The notes: generated by a model not told the origin, from the sequence alone. 64,000 nucleotides of DNA from Candidatus Omnitrophota bacterium (GCA_022072175.1 JAJVIE010000013.1:154030-218029); one strand, 5' to 3'; positions 52,677 to 61,149 are shown, numbered from the stretch's first letter. Program-made: numbers and translations.

Positions 52677-53252
52677 CTACGAGCCCGATCGCTTCTGCAT
52701 GAGCAGACGCCGCCCCTCGTCATCGAGCTCCACCCACCGACCGACCGGAAGATCGCCGAGCCGGTAGGCCCCGATGGAGACGCGGATGAGCCGCAGCGTC
52801 GGCAGGCCCACCGCGGCGGTCATGCGTCTCACCTGGCGGTTCTTGCCTTCGGTGAGCGTCAGCGCGATCCAGCTCGTCGGTACCGACAGGCGGAAGCGGA
52901 TGGGCGTACTGCGCTCGGGGTAGCCGGGGTCCGGCAGCAGCTGGGCCCCGCACGGCCTCGTGCGGCCGTCCTTGAGGTCCACTCCCCGCCGCAGCTTGGC
53001 CATCGCCTCTTCGGTGGCGATGCCCTCGACCTGGGAGTGGTAGACGCGCTCGTGCGCATGACGCGGATGCAGCAGATAGTCGTTCCACTCCGGCTCGTCG
53101 CTCAAGAGCAGGAGCCCCTCGCTGTCCCAGTCGAGCCGCCCGATGGGATGCACCCATTGGGGAAGACCGAACTCCCTCAGGGTCTTGTGCTCGGAGTTGC
53201 CCTGCGTGAACTGCGACAGGACACCGTAAGGTTTGTGCAGGGCCAGGATCAT
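52677..53252 (-). CDS. Ribosomal large-subunit pseudouridine synthase, RluE-like (RsuA family)
   Basis: The start at 53252 (MILALHKPYGVLSQFT) follows GAGGGA and gives 191 residues, without an S4 domain. The catalytic aspartate is in GRLDWDSEGLLLLS. Other motifs are KPYGVLSQF, LTEGKNRQVRRMTAAVG and LRLIRVSIG. The enzyme class isomerises uridine in 23S rRNA; the RluE type acts near position 2457 in E. coli. The exact site here is inferred from the missing S4 domain and short length. Confidence 0.88.
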   Translation of the reverse strand: MILALHKPYGVLSQFTQGNSEHKTLREFGLPQWVHPIGRLDWDSEGLLLLSDEPEWNDYLLHPRHAHERVYHSQVEGIATEEAMAKLRRGVDLKDGRTRPCGAQLLPDPGYPERSTPIRFRLSVPTSWIALTLTEGKNRQVRRMTAAVGLPTLRLIRVSIGAYRLGDLPVGRWVELDDEGRRLLMQKRSGS

Positions 53253-53265
53253 CCATTCCCTCGAG

Positions 53266-53300
53266 AAAAAAGAACGGCCGGAGCCCCTGGGACCCCGGCC
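53266..53300 (-). terminator. Rho-independent terminator downstream of hppA
   Basis: Read on the minus strand, GGCCGG and CCGGCC (53276-53300) form a GC-rich stem. It is followed by GTTCTTTTTT, giving a good U-run at 53266-53271. It follows the hppA stop at 53321 and precedes the pseudouridine synthase start. Confidence 0.7.
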
Positions 53301-53320
53301 GGCCTGTGGACCTGCGGACC

Positions 53321-55819
53321 CTAGTGGGCGGCGCCCTTCACCTTGGCGGGGATGCGCATGCCGTAGAACGATCTCCACACGAAGAACAGTCCGATCAGGA
53401 AGAACGCGGCGCCTCCGATACGCGTCGTGGCGGGGTTCATCTTGAGCGCGATCTCGACGGCGAGCATGCCGAAGAGCGTGGAGAACTTGATGATCGGGTT
53501 GAGCGACACCGATGTGGTGTCCTTGAAAGGATCCCCGACCGTGTCCCCCACGACGGTCGCCGCGTGCACGGGCGTGTTCTTCTCTCCGAAATCCACCTCC
53601 ACGAGCTTCTTGGCGTTGTCCCAGGCGCCTCCGGCGTTGGCCATGTACATCGCCTGGAAAAGACCGAACACCGCGATCGCGATCAGGTACGCGATGAAGA
53701 AGTACGGATCGAACAGAGCGAACGCGAGCGTGAACGCCAAGAGACCCAGGAAGATGTTCCACATGCCCTTCTGAGCGTACTCGGTGCAGATCTGCACGAC
53801 CCGGATGGAGTCCTTGCGGTCGGCTTCTTTCTTGTCGAGACTGAGGTTCTTCTTGATGAACTCCACCGCCGAGTAAGCGCCCGTCGTGACCGCCTGGATG
53901 GACGCTCCGCAGAACCAGTAGATCACCGCCCCGCCGCAGAGGAAACCGAGCAGGATCGGCGCGGCCGTCAGCGACAGCTTCTCGTGCAGCAGGACCTCGC
54001 CGATGTTCTCGGCGACCGGCAGTCCGCCCGCGGCGGCGACGGCGGCCGCCTGCAGGTGCTCCTGCAGGAGCAGGATGATGGAGAAGATCATCGTCGTGGC
54101 GCCCGCGACGGCCGTACCGATCAGCACGGGCTTGGCGGTGGCCTTGAACGTGTTGCCGGCCGAGTCGTTGGCCTCGAGGTAGTGCTTGCCCTGTTTGAAG
54201 TCGGGCTTGAACCCGAACGAGTCCTCGATCTCCTTGTGGATGCCGGGGATCGACTCCGTCTGCGCCAGCTCGAAGATCGACTGCGCGTTGTCCGTGACCG
54301 GACCGTACGAGTCGACGGCGATGTTCACCGGACCCATGCAGAGAAAACCGTACGCGACCAGGCCGAACGCGAACACCGAAGCGTGCGGCATGATGTTCTG
54401 CAGGCCCATGCCAGAGATCAGATAGGCGACGAACATCAGCGCCGCGATGAGCACGCCCTTCCAGAACGCCGAGAACGACCCCGCGACGATGCCGGAGAGG
54501 ATCGTCAGCGACGAGCCGCCCTCACGCGAGGCCGTCACGACCTCGTGCACGTGCTTCGAGTGGGATGAGGTGAAGGCCTTGGTGAACTCCGGGATCAGGA
54601 ACGCCGCGACCGTGCCGCAGGTGATGATGGACGCCAGCTTCCACCACAGCGTCTGATCGGGCAGGTCGCCGATCAGGAGGTACGACATCCCGTACGAGGT
54701 CGAGATGCAGAGCGCCGAAGCGATCATGATCAGGCGAGTCAGGGGCTGTTCAAAATCGAACTGCTTGAGACCCTTGTACTGGGACGACGAGATGGCGCTG
54801 TTGATGAAATAGGACACGCCCGACATGAAATCCATGAGGAAGCGCATCGCGAAGATCCAGACGATGAGCTTGGCCTGGAGATCGGGGGACTCGACCGCGA
54901 GCGTGATGAACGAGATGAGCGCCACGCCCGTGACGCCGTACGTCTCGAACCCGTCCGCGGTGGGGCCGACCGAGTCGCCCGCGTTGTCGCCCGTGCAGTC
55001 GGCGATGACGCCAGGGTTGCGCGGGTCGTCCTCCTTGACCTTGAAAACGATCTTCATGAGGTCCGAGCCGATATCGGCGATCTTGGTGAAGATGCCGCCG
55101 GCGATGCGCAGCGCGCTGGCACCGAGCGACTCACCGATCGCGAACCCGAGGAAGCAGTACCCGACGATCTCGCGCGGGACGAAGAGCAGGATGACCACCA
55201 TCATGACCAGCTCGACGGAGATCAGGAAGAGACCCACCGACATGCCGGCCCGGAGCGGGATGTTGACGACGTCCCAGGGGATGCCGCGCAGGGAGGCGAA
55301 AGCCGTGCGGGCGTTGGCGAGAGTGTTGACGCGGATACCGTAGTACGCCACCAGAGTGGAACCGGCCATACCGACGATCGAGAACAGGAGCACGAGACCG
55401 AGCGTGGTTGCGGACTCATGCTGGAGCACCATGAAATAGTACGCGAACGCCAGCGCGATGATGCCGAAGAGCATCGCCAGGAACTTCACCTGCTGCTTGA
55501 GGTACGTCCTGCAGGTCTGGAAGATCGTCTCGGCCACATCGAGCATCGACTTGTGCGCGGGCAGGGCCTTGATCGCCATGAACTGGTACAACGACACGCC
55601 CACGGTGCCCAGGATCACGAGCGCTCCGTACAACAGGATCTCGTAGCCCGACAGCCCGCCGAACAGTTGGAAGCGTCCTTCGTGCAGGTCGGGGATCTTG
55701 AGGTCCGCCTCGCTGGCCCAGGCCGTGGCCTGCGCCGCCGACACCGCCGCGGCGGCCACAAGGCCTGCGGCGACCGTGCTGATCTTGCGACCGAGCTGAT
55801 CGAACATCCCGCGTATCAT
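53321..55819 (-). CDS. hppA: Membrane-bound proton-translocating pyrophosphatase, K+-independent type
   Basis: The start at 55819 (MIRGMFDQLGRK) with GGAG ten bases upstream gives 832 residues and about 16 transmembrane helices. It couples pyrophosphate hydrolysis to ion pumping. Catalytic segments are EDDPRNPGVIADCTGDNAGD and GDTVGDPFKDT. The GNTFKA segment has Lys where K+-dependent enzymes have Ala, so the enzyme should not need K+. The first loop reads DIGSDLMKIVFKVKEDDPRNP in place of the usual DVGADLVGKVE..., and DCTGDNAGDSVGPTADGFETYGVTG replaces the common DNVGDNVGDCAGM. This indicates a divergent branch. Ion choice (H+, possibly Na+-regulated) should be tested. Confidence 0.93.
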   Translation of the reverse strand: MIRGMFDQLGRKISTVAAGLVAAAAVSAAQATAWASEADLKIPDLHEGRFQLFGGLSGYEILLYGALVILGTVGVSLYQFMAIKALPAHKSMLDVAETIFQTCRTYLKQQVKFLAMLFGIIALAFAYYFMVLQHESATTLGLVLLFSIVGMAGSTLVAYYGIRVNTLANARTAFASLRGIPWDVVNIPLRAGMSVGLFLISVELVMMVVILLFVPREIVGYCFLGFAIGESLGASALRIAGGIFTKIADIGSDLMKIVFKVKEDDPRNPGVIADCTGDNAGDSVGPTADGFETYGVTGVALISFITLAVESPDLQAKLIVWIFAMRFLMDFMSGVSYFINSAISSSQYKGLKQFDFEQPLTRLIMIASALCISTSYGMSYLLIGDLPDQTLWWKLASIITCGTVAAFLIPEFTKAFTSSHSKHVHEVVTASREGGSSLTILSGIVAGSFSAFWKGVLIAALMFVAYLISGMGLQNIMPHASVFAFGLVAYGFLCMGPVNIAVDSYGPVTDNAQSIFELAQTESIPGIHKEIEDSFGFKPDFKQGKHYLEANDSAGNTFKATAKPVLIGTAVAGATTMIFSIILLLQEHLQAAAVAAAGGLPVAENIGEVLLHEKLSLTAAPILLGFLCGGAVIYWFCGASIQAVTTGAYSAVEFIKKNLSLDKKEADRKDSIRVVQICTEYAQKGMWNIFLGLLAFTLAFALFDPYFFIAYLIAIAVFGLFQAMYMANAGGAWDNAKKLVEVDFGEKNTPVHAATVVGDTVGDPFKDTTSVSLNPIIKFSTLFGMLAVEIALKMNPATTRIGGAAFFLIGLFFVWRSFYGMRIPAKVKGAAH

Positions 55820-56037
55820 ACGTTCAAAGCTCCAGTAGGTGTATAAAGTTGATAGCACTTGGTCAATTCTAAATAGACGTGACTATGTTAGCCCACCCAC
55901 CCGAAAAATACCACCATTCTGTAGCGCTTGGACCCCCTGTCGGATGCGGAAGAGCACGAGATCCGCGGGAGAAGCCGCCACGAGGATCCGGCACAACGGA
56001 GGGATGTTGTCGAGGTCGTTCTCCGGCGGTGTGGGCC
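55820..56037. other. Intergenic region upstream of hppA
   Basis: About 218 bases separate the hppA start from the end of the methyltransferase gene. The part nearest hppA is AT-rich and holds a TTGACC with a TATACA 15 bases downstream on the minus strand, a possible promoter with short spacing. The rest shows no gene. Confidence 0.4.
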
Positions 56038-56907
56038 TCAGGACCCGCTGATCGGTGAGACTGTGCTTCTGCGCGCGCAACCGATGATCACCCCTCCGGC
56101 GCATCGATCGACGGACCTGTCCATCACGAGATCGTCGTAGGAGTTGAAGAGCCGCACGCTCTCGAAGCCGCTTTCAGGAAGACTTCTTCGGAAGAACTCC
56201 GACCCGTACCCCAGCGGATGGACGGCGCCGATGCTCTTGAGATCGGACGGACCGCGGGCCTCCGGATCGAAGTTGGGCACCTCGAACACGAAAACCCCGC
56301 CCGGCTTGAGGACCGCCGCGATCCCGGAGTAGATCGTACGGATGCTCGTCAGATGCTCGAGCATGTGGAAGGCGCAGACGGCATCCATGGATCCCGCGGG
56401 GATCTCCACGATCGAAGCGCGGATCCTCGTGCCCAGATGCGTGTTGCCGTAGGCCCTTCTGCGGTCATTGATCTCTACCCCCTCGGCCTCAAAGCCCTTG
56501 AGGCCCGCCTGATACAGGAAGTAGCCCCACGAGGAGCCGAGCTCCAGGAGCCTGCGGCCGCTGCCGGAGAGCTTGAGCAGGATGTCCAGTTGTTGGGTAT
56601 AGTTCTTGCCGCAGGACGAGAACAGGTCGTCTTTCATGCGCTCCAGCGTCGCCGCGTCGGGCGGACGGGTCACGATGCCCGCCCCCTCGTACATGGAGTT
56701 GTACAATCCTTCGGGGAGGATGGACTTGTACACGGGGTCCGTGAAGCATAGGGAGCACTTCCGGCACTTCCGGACCCTGATGGCTTTGTATTTGCGAGCG
56801 ATGACCGCGGTGTCGGTCGTATCGCAGTAGGGACAGCGAAGGACCCTGTTGATCCCGAGGACCCCCTGGATCATGAACTCGATGCGCGGGATGAGGTTCA
56901 ACTGCAT
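56038..56907 (-). CDS. Methyltransferase with N-terminal zinc ribbon
   Basis: The start at 56907 (MQLNLIPRIEFM) gives 289 residues. An N-terminal CPYC ... CRKCSLC zinc ribbon (about residues 25-55) is followed by a class I SAM-binding domain (LLELGSSWGYFLYQAGLKGFEAEGVEIN, FHMLEHLTSIRTIYSGIAAVLKPGGVFVFEVPNF). The layout resembles C-methyltransferases of nucleotide-sugar pathways, which also carry a zinc-binding front end. No sugar-pathway genes are adjacent, so the acceptor is unknown. Confidence 0.82.
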   Translation of the reverse strand: MQLNLIPRIEFMIQGVLGINRVLRCPYCDTTDTAVIARKYKAIRVRKCRKCSLCFTDPVYKSILPEGLYNSMYEGAGIVTRPPDAATLERMKDDLFSSCGKNYTQQLDILLKLSGSGRRLLELGSSWGYFLYQAGLKGFEAEGVEINDRRRAYGNTHLGTRIRASIVEIPAGSMDAVCAFHMLEHLTSIRTIYSGIAAVLKPGGVFVFEVPNFDPEARGPSDLKSIGAVHPLGYGSEFFRRSLPESGFESVRLFNSYDDLVMDRSVDRCAGGVIIGCARRSTVSPISGS

Positions 56908-56998
56908 CGCTACGGCCCACCATCCCGGGTCGCTGGTCCTGTCAGGACCTCTCGGGTCAGCCGCTCGGGTGTCGCGATGGCGGTGTGCCTCTGCACGG

Positions 56999-57487
56999 TT
57001 ATCGGCCCTTGTACGCCGCTTCGAGCTTCTTGAAATCGAGCTTGCGACCCGTGATCCTGGCGAAGACGCGCGCCCGGCGTGAAGGGTCCTTGGCGCTGAG
57101 CCATTTGCCGATGTCCTGCGGGCCGATCTGCCACGAGTAGCCGTACTTGTCCTTGAGCCACCCGCACACCTGCGCGCGCTTGTCGCCGCCCTTCGAGAGC
57201 TTGTTCCAGTAACCGTCGGCTTCCTTCTGGGTCTTGCACCAGATCTGGAGCGACAGGGCTTCGGTGGGCTTGAATTCCGGCCCCCCGTTGAGCGCGCTGA
57301 AAGGCCGGCCAGCGAGCGTGAACTCGATGAGCAGGGGTTTCCCTTCCATGCCCCGGTGGTAGGGAAGGTCGGACTTGGGATAGTACACGATCCGCTTGAT
57401 CTTGGAGTTCTTGAAGACCGAGACATAGAACCGCACGGCCTCGAGAGCGTTCTTGTTGAACCACAGGCAGGGGGTGATGGGCCGCAT
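56999..57487 (-). CDS. VOC-superfamily protein (PhnB/3-demethylubiquinone-9 methyltransferase-like)
   Basis: A 162-residue glyoxalase-fold protein: ITPCLWFNKNALEAVRFYVSVFKNSKIKRIVYYPKSD, LIEFTLAGRPFSALNGGPEFKPTEALSLQIWCKTQKEADGYWNKLS, and GWLKDKYGYSWQIGPQDIGKWL are typical of the PhnB-like group. Members bind metal and small substrates, but the real reaction is rarely known. A C-terminal RAR/ITGRKLDFKKLEAAYKGR tail is a short extension. It lies 3 bases after the OsmC gene and is probably co-transcribed with it. Confidence 0.87.
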   Translation of the reverse strand: MRPITPCLWFNKNALEAVRFYVSVFKNSKIKRIVYYPKSDLPYHRGMEGKPLLIEFTLAGRPFSALNGGPEFKPTEALSLQIWCKTQKEADGYWNKLSKGGDKRAQVCGWLKDKYGYSWQIGPQDIGKWLSAKDPSRRARVFARITGRKLDFKKLEAAYKGR

Positions 57488-57490
57488 GGA

Positions 57491-57913
57491 TCAGACGAGC
57501 TTCGCGTCCATCGTGATCTCCGCCTTGAGGAGCTTCGAGATCGGACAGCCTTCCTTGGCGTTCTTGGCGGCCGTATCGAACTTGGCCGTATCCGCACCCG
57601 GGATGCGCGCGCGCACCGTCAGATGGACTTTGGTGACCGTCCAGCCGGAGTCGAGCTTGTCGAGCGAGACGTCGGCGGAGGTCTCGATGGACTCCGGCGT
57701 GATGCCGACGGTGCCGAGCTGGGCCGAGAGGGCCATCGAGAAACAGCCCGCGTGAGCGGCCGCGATGAGCTCCTCGGGGTTGGTGCCCTTTTCGGACTCG
57801 AAGCGCTTGGTGAAGGAATACGGGGTCGACGAGAGGACGCCGGATTCGGTGGAGATGATACCCTTGCCGGACTTGAGATCACCTTGCCATTTGGCGTTGG
57901 CCTTGCGGATCAT
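57491..57913 (-). CDS. OsmC/Ohr-family peroxidase
   Basis: A 140-residue OsmC-type protein that reduces organic hydroperoxides using two cysteines. These are in [18 protein letters not shown] and [12 protein letters not shown]. The start [21 protein letters not shown] is standard for OsmC, and the length fits. It probably protects against peroxide stress. The VOC gene follows after three bases on the same strand. Confidence 0.92.
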   Translation of the reverse strand: MIRKANAKWQGDLKSGKGIISTESGVLSSTPYSFTKRFESEKGTNPEELIAAAHAGCFSMALSAQLGTVGITPESIETSADVSLDKLDSGWTVTKVHLTVRARIPGADTAKFDTAAKNAKEGCPISKLLKAEITMDAKLV

Positions 57914-57991
57914 GCGGAGCTCCTTGGTTGCTTGCTGTCTACCGGACCGCTCCGACCCCGTCTTGTCGGACGGCGTCCGGTTCGTGCTTCA

Positions 57992-58294
57992 CTAGAACTT
58001 CTGAGGCCGGAGGACCTGGGCATCGAGCGTGTAGAGGACCATCGCGTAGTTGGGCATGTAGCGATCCGCCAGGTGGGCCGTGATCTTGTCGGCGAGCGGT
58101 TCATCGCAGATGATCTCAAGACGTATGTTCTGCGCTCCATCGAGGTCGGCGCTTCTTTTGCCCCGCGACCCCTCTCCGCGCGCCGACGTCACCGTATAGC
58201 CGCGGACGCCGAGCTTCTTGATGTCCTCGGTGAGCGGCTTCTCGAGCAGTGCCTCGGTGATGACGACGATGACCTTACGTGTGTGCATCTGCAT
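57992..58294 (-). CDS. SbtB-like PII-family protein
   Basis: A 100-residue ferredoxin-like PII protein: [41 protein letters not shown], a short T-loop, then [24 protein letters not shown] and [18 protein letters not shown]. The GYTVTxARGxGSRG and VLRPxKF features are those of SbtB, the partner that controls the SbtA bicarbonate transporter by binding cyclic or adenine nucleotides. It lacks the C-terminal CGPxGC redox loop found in several cyanobacterial SbtB proteins. It follows sbtA by 90 bases. Confidence 0.85.
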   Translation of the reverse strand: MQMHTRKVIVVITEALLEKPLTEDIKKLGVRGYTVTSARGEGSRGKRSADLDGAQNIRLEIICDEPLADKITAHLADRYMPNYAMVLYTLDAQVLRPQKF

Positions 58295-58384
58295 GTGGAT
58301 CTCCCGTGTCTGGGCCCCTACCCTCTACTGAGCTGAACGCAACCCTCGCTAGCGCCGAGTGGCGGCTCGGCTCTCCGTCACGGA

Positions 58385-59356
58385 TCAGCTGATGAACCGC
58401 CGCACCAGATAGAAATAGAACGGCAGTCCCAGAGCGACGTTCAGAGGAAAAGTCAGCGCCAACGACATCGGCACGTACAGACTGGGATTGGCCTTGGGCA
58501 CGCTCAAGCGCATGGCCGCCGGCACGGCGATATAGGACGCGCTCGAGCTCAGCACGACGAAGAGGAACGCGTTGCCTGTCGAAAAACCGAGCGTCCCGGC
58601 GATCGCCAGTCCCAACAGCGCGTTCACGACCGGCACGACGACCGAGAAGGCGATGAGGAAGACCCCGGCTTTCCTCAGGTCATCGAGACGCTGCGCGGCC
58701 AGGATGCCCATATCCAGAAGGAAGAACACGAGCATCCCCTTGAAGATGTCCGTTGTGAAGGGCTTGATGGCGGCCGCCCCTTCCTCCCCGCTGACGTAGC
58801 CGATGATCAGGCTCCCGACGATCAGAAGGACCGGTCCGCTCACGAACGCTTCTCTGAAGATCTCCGCCCAGCCGGTGCTGTGCTGCTTCTCGTCCTTTCC
58901 GTAGATCCGGATCAGCGCGATCCCGATGATGATGGCCGGCGACTCCATGAGAGCCAGAGCGCAGACCATGTGACCGCCGTAGTCGATACCCAAGCTCTTC
59001 AGGAAAACCGTCGCGGTGATGAACGTCACGGCGCTGACCGAGCCGTAGGTCGCGGCGATCGCTCCGGCGTCGTCGACGCCGATCCTCTTTTTCAGGATGA
59101 AGAAAAGATAGACCGGCACGATCACGGCGATCAGGATCGATGCGCCCATCGTCGTGACCACCTCGTACGTGATGCCGCTCTTGGAGAGCTCCGCTCCGCC
59201 CTTGAACCCGATGGCCAGCAGGAGATATAGGGAGAAGAGCTTGGGTATCGGTGCCGGGATCTGAAGGTCCGACTTGAGCAACACCGCGACCATGCCGAGG
59301 AAGAAGAAAAGGATCGGGGGATTGAGAAGGTTGCTTTTGACGAGCTCTAGATCCAT
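58385..59356 (-). CDS. sbtA: SbtA-family sodium-dependent bicarbonate transporter
   Basis: A 323-residue permease with about ten transmembrane helices, in two inverted halves. Typical SbtA segments: NPPILFFFLGMVAVLLKSDLQIPAPIPKLFSLYLLLAIGFKGG, YGSVSAVTFITAT, ALMESPAIIIG, LDMGILAAQRL and LSSSASYIAVPAAMRLSVPKANPSLYVPMSLALTFPLN. It imports bicarbonate with Na+. The sbtB-like gene lies next. With no carboxysome or RuBisCO genes in the window, the imported bicarbonate may feed carboxylases or pH control. Confidence 0.9.
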   Translation of the reverse strand: MDLELVKSNLLNPPILFFFLGMVAVLLKSDLQIPAPIPKLFSLYLLLAIGFKGGAELSKSGITYEVVTTMGASILIAVIVPVYLFFILKKRIGVDDAGAIAATYGSVSAVTFITATVFLKSLGIDYGGHMVCALALMESPAIIIGIALIRIYGKDEKQHSTGWAEIFREAFVSGPVLLIVGSLIIGYVSGEEGAAAIKPFTTDIFKGMLVFFLLDMGILAAQRLDDLRKAGVFLIAFSVVVPVVNALLGLAIAGTLGFSTGNAFLFVVLSSSASYIAVPAAMRLSVPKANPSLYVPMSLALTFPLNVALGLPFYFYLVRRFIS

Positions 59357-59410
59357 CTCTCACCGCCCCGGGGACCGCATGACATGTGACCTATATACCT
59401 CATCTGGAGC

Positions 59411-59424
59411 GGCGTTGCAACGCC
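59411..59424. repeat. 14-bp perfect palindrome upstream of sbtA
   Basis: GGCGTTGCAACGCC is self-complementary and lies about 55 bases upstream of the sbtA start. It may be a protein-binding site for the sbtA promoter region or part of the nearby repeat. Confidence 0.5.
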
Positions 59425-59428
59425 GATG

Positions 59429-59938
59429 GCGTCCGGTGGGCGCTCACTCCGGGCCGGGCATTGCCACCGGACAGCGTACGGTATGTGCGGAACTGTCAGC
59501 GCTCAGCGAGTACTAGAAGCGCGACACCGGAAACGATGTTCAAGAATCCCGCCGCCCGGAACGCCATGAGCGGCACCTGATCGACCGCCTTCCGGAACCG
59601 TTCCCGGAACATCGCCATACCGACCCAGAATACGACCAGGATGGCCAGGACCCACCGCAGACCGAACCTGCCGACATAATGGACCACGGGATAGAGCAGC
59701 ACAGCCGCCGCAAGCCAGAAAATGTACCGATTGGCCTTCCCGACGAGCCACCACCGAAGGAGCTGGGGTTTGACGAACCAGAGGATCCCCCAGAACAGCG
59801 TAAAATATCCGACAAGCTTCGTTATCAACAGAGTTTCTCGAGATCTACCGGACCACGTCCGGAGGTGCGTCGTTAACTAAGATCGCCTGCGCCGCCCTGC
59901 GCTCGCGTCCGGAGGACGCTCGCTCCGGGTCGGGCATT
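59429..59938. repeat. Diverged direct repeat flanking a small membrane-protein gene
   Basis: A 34-base block starting GCGTCCGG and ending CGGGCATT occurs at 59429-59462 and again at 59905-59938 with about five differences. The copies flank the gene at 59496-59828. Both are GC-rich and non-coding. Confidence 0.65.
59496..59828 (-). CDS. Small integral membrane protein of unknown function
   Basis: A 110-residue protein with about three hydrophobic helices (LVGYFTLFWGILWFV; YIFWLAAAVLLYPVVHYV; WVLAILVVFWVGMAMF) and a fourth weaker one near the C-terminus (FLNIVSGVALLVL). The charged turn REERFRKAVDQVP-like segment lies between helices three and four. I do not recognise the family. It is flanked by two copies of a 34-base repeat. 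Confidence 0.6.
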   Translation of the reverse strand: MITKLVGYFTLFWGILWFVKPQLLRWWLVGKANRYIFWLAAAVLLYPVVHYVGRFGLRWVLAILVVFWVGMAMFRERFRKAVDQVPLMAFRAAGFLNIVSGVALLVLAER

Positions 59939-60185
59939 CGCGCGCCTGACGCGCCAGAGGGCGCTTTTCCTCCACTGGAGGCGGCGCGCTCTCGTCGCCA
60001 ATTTTGCTCAACAAAAATCCACACCCGTCCTTAGGACAGGCATGGATTATCAACGAGCAAAATTGGCGACCCGAGCGGATATCCCAAAGCGTGCTTTTGT
60101 GGGATGGGTCAGCCCTTCATTCCGAAAGAGGCTTGGGCAATCGGATCAAACTAACGTTGTTGCCACAGAAAGTGTCCGTGGATGA
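59829..60185. other. Gene-free region with several hairpins
   Basis: No credible gene lies between the small membrane protein and the nuclease gene. It holds GCGCC-AGAG-GGCGC followed by TTTTCC (59951-59968), CCTCCACTGGAGG just after, the second copy of the 34-base repeat, a 77-base long hairpin at 59994-60070, and one arm of the cassette-flanking inverted repeat. It marks the left edge of the AT-rich cassette. Confidence 0.55.
59994..60070 (-). repeat. Long two-part hairpin downstream of the nuclease gene
   Basis: The 16-base arms GTCGCCAATTTTGCTC (59994-60009) and GAGCAAAATTGGCGAC (60055-60070) are exact complements. Inside them ATCCA...GTCC and its partner form a second stem. As minus-strand RNA the inner stem pairs throughout using G-U wobbles, but as plus-strand RNA it has A-C mismatches. 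The structure therefore seems selected as RNA read in the direction of the nuclease gene. Confidence 0.65.
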
Positions 60186-61130
60186 TCAGCGCGTTGTTGC
60201 GGATGGTTTGAGCTTGGCCCATGCGGCTTCAAGCCAGCCTAGGTACTCGTCCATTGAGTACAAGCTACCCCCAAAATCCAAAAGCCTCGCATCGTAAGAA
60301 ATATTTTTCCCGCAGGTTTTATTTAAAAAGAAGGCGAGACAATTGAAATTCACCCCGTAGTTGTTAGTCGCGAAAAGTGCTTTATCCGTGGCTTTACTAT
60401 ATTCATCATAAATTTTTGAAGCATCGAAATTTAGGAGTTTTTGCAGATGCTTTTTAGCCAAATCACCCGAAGCTTTAATGGTCTTGTTCTTCATTAAGTC
60501 TTCGTAATTATTCGGCAAAACGTACGCGATGGAAAAACAATCCCCGACTTTGTTAATCAGCGAAGAAGCCAGAACTAGCTGCTCATATCGTAAAGAATCG
60601 GTATAGGATTTTACTTCTATAAACTTCTTGTCGCCGGTTTTTTTGTTAAATGCGAACAAGTCCGAAGCGCCTCGTGGGTTATACTCCGCCGAAAGATATA
60701 TACCAATCAACGATATGATCTCATTGCAGCTAAAGGCATTCATGGCCTCAAGCAAAGATGTGGAAAGCTTATGCTTTGGAGGGTAGTTTTGATAATAAGA
60801 AAGCCACATTTTGGAAGCATTATCAATTAATTCTCCCCATTTTTCGCCAAGCTGATTTAAACACTTTTCCCGATTTTGATGATTAAATTTGACGAAAATA
60901 TCCCCGCCCCAATTTCGCCCGGTCGTGTCATCAAATTTTCCGCAACAAAACCATAGAAATAAATGTAAGTCGGCTCCATGTAAAACAACATAGCCCTTGT
61001 CTTCAAATATTTTTCGGACATATTCTTCAACTGTAAAAAGTCCCGATTCGTGGATGATGTGAACTCTGCCGGCCTGTTCGTCGGCGTAATCGGCCTGCAA
61101 TTCAATGATGTTGATCTGATATTCCTTCAA
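60186..61130 (-). CDS. PD-(D/E)XK (VRR-NUC-like) nuclease-family protein
   Basis: A 314-residue protein of low GC. The start is TTG at 61130 with AGAGGA nine bases upstream. Residues 150-190 contain a VRR-NUC-like core: YNPRGASDLFAF with Asp157, KKFIEVK with Glu172 and Lys174, then a conserved-looking SYTDSLRYEQLVLASS with Gln184. The first 120 residues (including a Cys-Cys at 62-63) and the last 120 residues match nothing I recognise. It follows a PIN toxin and an AbrB antitoxin in one AT-rich operon, so it may be a third defence or addiction component. The nuclease call rests on motif spacing only. Confidence 0.6.
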   Translation of the reverse strand: MKEYQINIIELQADYADEQAGRVHIIHESGLFTVEEYVRKIFEDKGYVVLHGADLHLFLWFCCGKFDDTTGRNWGGDIFVKFNHQNREKCLNQLGEKWGELIDNASKMWLSYYQNYPPKHKLSTSLLEAMNAFSCNEIISLIGIYLSAEYNPRGASDLFAFNKKTGDKKFIEVKSYTDSLRYEQLVLASSLINKVGDCFSIAYVLPNNYEDLMKNKTIKASGDLAKKHLQKLLNFDASKIYDEYSKATDKALFATNNYGVNFNCLAFFLNKTCGKNISYDARLLDFGGSLYSMDEYLGWLEAAWAKLKPSATTR

Positions 61131-61149
61131 GAATGGTATTCCTCTGGCA

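Noticed and set aside
56038-57597. A single 519-codon frame joining the VOC and methyltransferase regions
   Set aside because: The first part is an out-of-frame shadow of the VOC gene; the methyltransferase has its own start at 56907.
59994-60070. Integron attC site
   Set aside because: The arms lack the conserved RYYYAAC and GTTRRRY boxes in the right places, and no integrase is nearby.
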